Below, one piece after another: positions 62,006-64,000 of a DNA stretch of 64,000 nucleotides (its first letter is position 1; every line of letters starts with the position of its first letter). The stretch spans positions 28,723 to 92,722 of the forward strand of contig CANQYY010000010.1 of the NCBI GenBank assembly GCA_947628225.1, in the 5' to 3' direction. The notes beneath the pieces are model-generated. The model was not told the origin of the DNA, did no database searches, and worked only from the letters and a program-made list of their open reading frames with translations. The translations under genes and the position numbers were made by a program. The DNA is from an uncultured Lachnospiraceae bacterium (GTDB lineage: Bacteria > Bacillota > Clostridia > Lachnospirales > Lachnospiraceae).

Positions 62006-63819
62006 AGAACAGGCGTACCGTATTTGTTGTCCTCCGGTTTATCCACCGGATCTATCCGAGCCTTTTGCCGTTGATTATAATAAGCCAGATGATAAATTCC
62101 GCCATTTTTTTTGTCAATATTATATTCAGCAGCCGTATTTTGGACGGACTTGCGGCGGGGGGCGGATATGAAACAATATTTACTCTGGCGCTGTGGATGG
62201 TATGCGTAAACGCCGGGCTGACCCTTTTGTACCATGCGCTGCAGAAGTTTGTCAATGTACGGAAGTATAATCTGAATGAGAGGATTTTCAGTGAGATTGC
62301 CCTTAAAGCCATGACGCTGGATTATGAGCTTCTGGAAAAAAAAGAAACGATGGAGCATATTACGAGGGCAAAGGAGGGAATACAGAGCCGCGGAGTGGGC
62401 GAATTCTGCGATACCCTGGAAAAAATGACGGCGACCCTGGTCAATATGGCGTATTCCCTGGCGGTAATCCTTCCTGTCTTTGTACCGCAGGCGGGGAAAG
62501 GAGGGGGCCTTCTTTTTAATTCGCCGGCAGGGGCGTTTGCAATCGCGGCGGTACTGGCGCTGCAGATGCTGGCGGGCTATCTGTGCAATAAAAAATGCGG
62601 GGAGCTGGAGCGGAGCAGTTTTGAAATCAATGTAAAGGCAAATAGCGTGCTCGGCTATTTTATGACACCGATTCTTGAGTATAAGCAGGGGAAGGATATC
62701 CGCATGATGCGGCTGGATATTCCCTATGTGGATAATTACCGGGACAGAGAAAGAGAAATGCTGCAGACGGAGCGTTCCGTGCTCCGTCGGATGGAAAAGC
62801 CGGTGGCGCTGAATACTTTTTCCGTCGCTGTTTTTTCCATTGCCTGCTATCTCTATGTGGGAATGAAAGCCCTTTTAGGCATTGTTACAGTGGGAAATGT
62901 GATGAGGTATGTCAGCGCCTTTACGAAGTTTGGCGCCTCGCTGGGAGATATTGTGAATACCTGTGTATCCCTCCAAATATCCTGCGGTTACATGTCCCAT
63001 TTTGTGGATTTCATGGAAATCAAAAACCGGAAATACGACGGCACCCTTCCGGTGGAAAAGAGGGACGACGGAGAGTATGAATTTGAGTTCAGGAACGTGT
63101 CCTTTTCTTATCCCAATGGAGAAAAGCCGGTGCTTGATCACGTATCCTTTAAACTCAGAGTGGGCGGGAAAATGGCGTTAGTGGGACCGAATGGCGCCGG
63201 GAAAACCACCCTGATCAAGCTCCTGTGCCGCCTGTACGACCCGACAGAGGGGGAAATTTTGTTAAATGGGATTGATATACGGTATTATGATTACGACGAA
63301 TATATGAGTCTTTTCTCCATGGTGTTCCAGGACTTTAAACTCTTTTCCCATACGATTGCGGAAAATGTGGCGGCATCGGAGGATTACAGGGAGGAGAGAG
63401 TGAGGGAGTGCCTCGGCAAGGCGGGCTTTGGCGGGCGCATGGAGGAGTTGGAAAAGGGAATCCATACGCAGTTATTCCAGTCCGAGGGGGACGGCATAGA
63501 GATATCCGGCGGAGAGGCGCAGAAAATTGCGATTGCCAGAGCCTTCTATAAGGATGCGCCGCTGGTAATTCTGGACGAGCCCACCTCGGCGCTGGATCCG
63601 GTTTCCGAATATGAAGTCTACCGCAGCTTTGACAGGCTGGTGGAGGAAAAGACGGCAATCTATATTTCCCACAGGATGTCCAGTTGCCGTTTCTGCGACC
63701 GGATCCTGGTATTAGACGGGGGAAAAATCGTGCAGGAGGGCAGCCATGACAAGCTCCTTCAGGAAACGGACGGCCTCTATTACCGGATGTGGGTGGCACA
63801 GGCGCAGTATTACCGGTGA
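62002..63819 (+). CDS. ABC exporter half-transporter, subunit B
   Basis: 605 residues with the same plan as its neighbour: six helices, then Walker A GPNGAGKTT (near 393), signature ISGGEAQK (near 501) and Walker B ILDEPTSALD (near 523). The two subunits differ in sequence, which fits a heterodimeric exporter. ATGA overlap with subunit A. It is followed by the tRNA-Gly promoter. Confidence 0.88.
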   Translation: MKNRRTVFVVLRFIHRIYPSLLPLIIISQMINSAIFFVNIIFSSRILDGLAAGGGYETIFTLALWMVCVNAGLTLLYHALQKFVNVRKYNLNERIFSEIALKAMTLDYELLEKKETMEHITRAKEGIQSRGVGEFCDTLEKMTATLVNMAYSLAVILPVFVPQAGKGGGLLFNSPAGAFAIAAVLALQMLAGYLCNKKCGELERSSFEINVKANSVLGYFMTPILEYKQGKDIRMMRLDIPYVDNYRDREREMLQTERSVLRRMEKPVALNTFSVAVFSIACYLYVGMKALLGIVTVGNVMRYVSAFTKFGASLGDIVNTCVSLQISCGYMSHFVDFMEIKNRKYDGTLPVEKRDDGEYEFEFRNVSFSYPNGEKPVLDHVSFKLRVGGKMALVGPNGAGKTTLIKLLCRLYDPTEGEILLNGIDIRYYDYDEYMSLFSMVFQDFKLFSHTIAENVAASEDYREERVRECLGKAGFGGRMEELEKGIHTQLFQSEGDGIEISGGEAQKIAIARAFYKDAPLVILDEPTSALDPVSEYEVYRSFDRLVEEKTAIYISHRMSSCRFCDRILVLDGGKIVQEGSHDKLLQETDGLYYRMWVAQAQYYR

Positions 63820-63855
63820 TGCGGGGGAGCTCTTTCCCTGACAGGCAAAAATTTC

Positions 63856-63884
63856 TTGACATTTCCAGAGGGTGTTGCTATAAT
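63856..63884 (+). promoter_or_regulatory. Consensus promoter of tRNA-Gly
   Basis: TTGACA (63856-63861) and TATAAT (63879-63884) with a 17-base spacer. Confidence 0.9.
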
Positions 63885-63925
63885 GAACACCGTCTGGAAA
63901 TTTAATAGTACGTTATTTATAACAT

Positions 63926-63996
63926 GCGGGTGTAGTTCAATGGTAGAACACCAGCCTTCCAAGCTGGATACGTGGGTTCGATTCCCATCACCCGCT
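63926..63996 (+). tRNA. tRNA-Gly(UCC)
   Basis: 71 nt. Acceptor arms GCGGGTG and CACCCGC pair perfectly, anticodon loop CTTCCAA carries TCC, and the T arm has GGTTCGATTCC. No genomic CCA; a T-run follows at the window end. Confidence 0.95.
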
Positions 63997-64000
63997 TTTT

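Overview
The window comes from a low-to-mid GC, spore-forming Firmicute. Protein style and small uncharacterised families (DUF6465, DUF6128-like, DUF4860, cysteine-repeat and lysine-rich secreted proteins) point to class Clostridia, probably a gut Lachnospiraceae. Evidence for sporulation is direct: spmA/spmB, spoVT, yabP, yabQ, spoIIE with a Spo0A-type promoter, and ricT. Nearly all genes read left to right. No transposase, phage gene or CRISPR array was seen.

Layout. 1-3153: end of holB, ricT, trmN6, rsmI and a convergent abrB-like gene, an arrangement known from the origin-proximal region of Bacillus subtilis. 3432-8182: a secreted transglutaminase-like protein followed by a compact type IV pilus-like operon (PilC-type platform, four small one-membrane-segment proteins, PilT-type ATPase). 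8214-12875: a cobalamin riboswitch with two tandem terminator hairpins, a small HNH-repeat protein, and a 1327-residue surface protein with a DUF4430 (transcobalamin-like) domain. 13017-15911: DUF3737 protein, secreted cyclophilin-like protein and PatB. 15942-19439 (minus): YtrA-type GntR regulator, ABC ATPase, permease and lipoprotein, with a clear promoter and operator. 19588-23631: a very long secreted Cys/His-repeat protein. 23764-28243: DUF6465, ParA, small ORFs, spmAB, bioB-bioY. 28274-31654: trpS (minus), GH10 xylanase lipoprotein, DUF6128-like protein.

31661-32472 holds tadA and the large SRP RNA. 32507-36129 holds an unusual pair: a cyclic-nucleotide-binding-fold protein and a TPR protein ending in what looks like a dead SpoVK/CbbX AAA+ domain. 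Then come a flavin reductase, murA, a MetY-type sulfhydrylase, the moxR-DUF58-tgpA operon, an orphan AbiEi-like protein, a DUF2752 protein, a small alarmone synthetase and an AEC transporter (minus). 46934-56081: spoVT, hup, yabO-like, yabP, yabQ, divIC, spoIIE, tilS, hpt, ftsH, again in B. subtilis order. 56344-63996: a GH13 amylase, tRNA-Leu(UAA), a LytTR two-component system, a heterodimeric ABC exporter behind a 21-bp-period direct repeat, and tRNA-Gly(UCC).

The best candidates for undescribed biology are the B12-riboswitch/DUF4430 surface protein locus, the minimal type IV filament operon, the cNMP-fold plus pseudo-AAA pair, the LytTR-controlled ABC exporter, and a spoVT leader with mutually exclusive hairpins around its ribosome binding site. 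All functional calls rest on motif recognition by eye; no database search was run.
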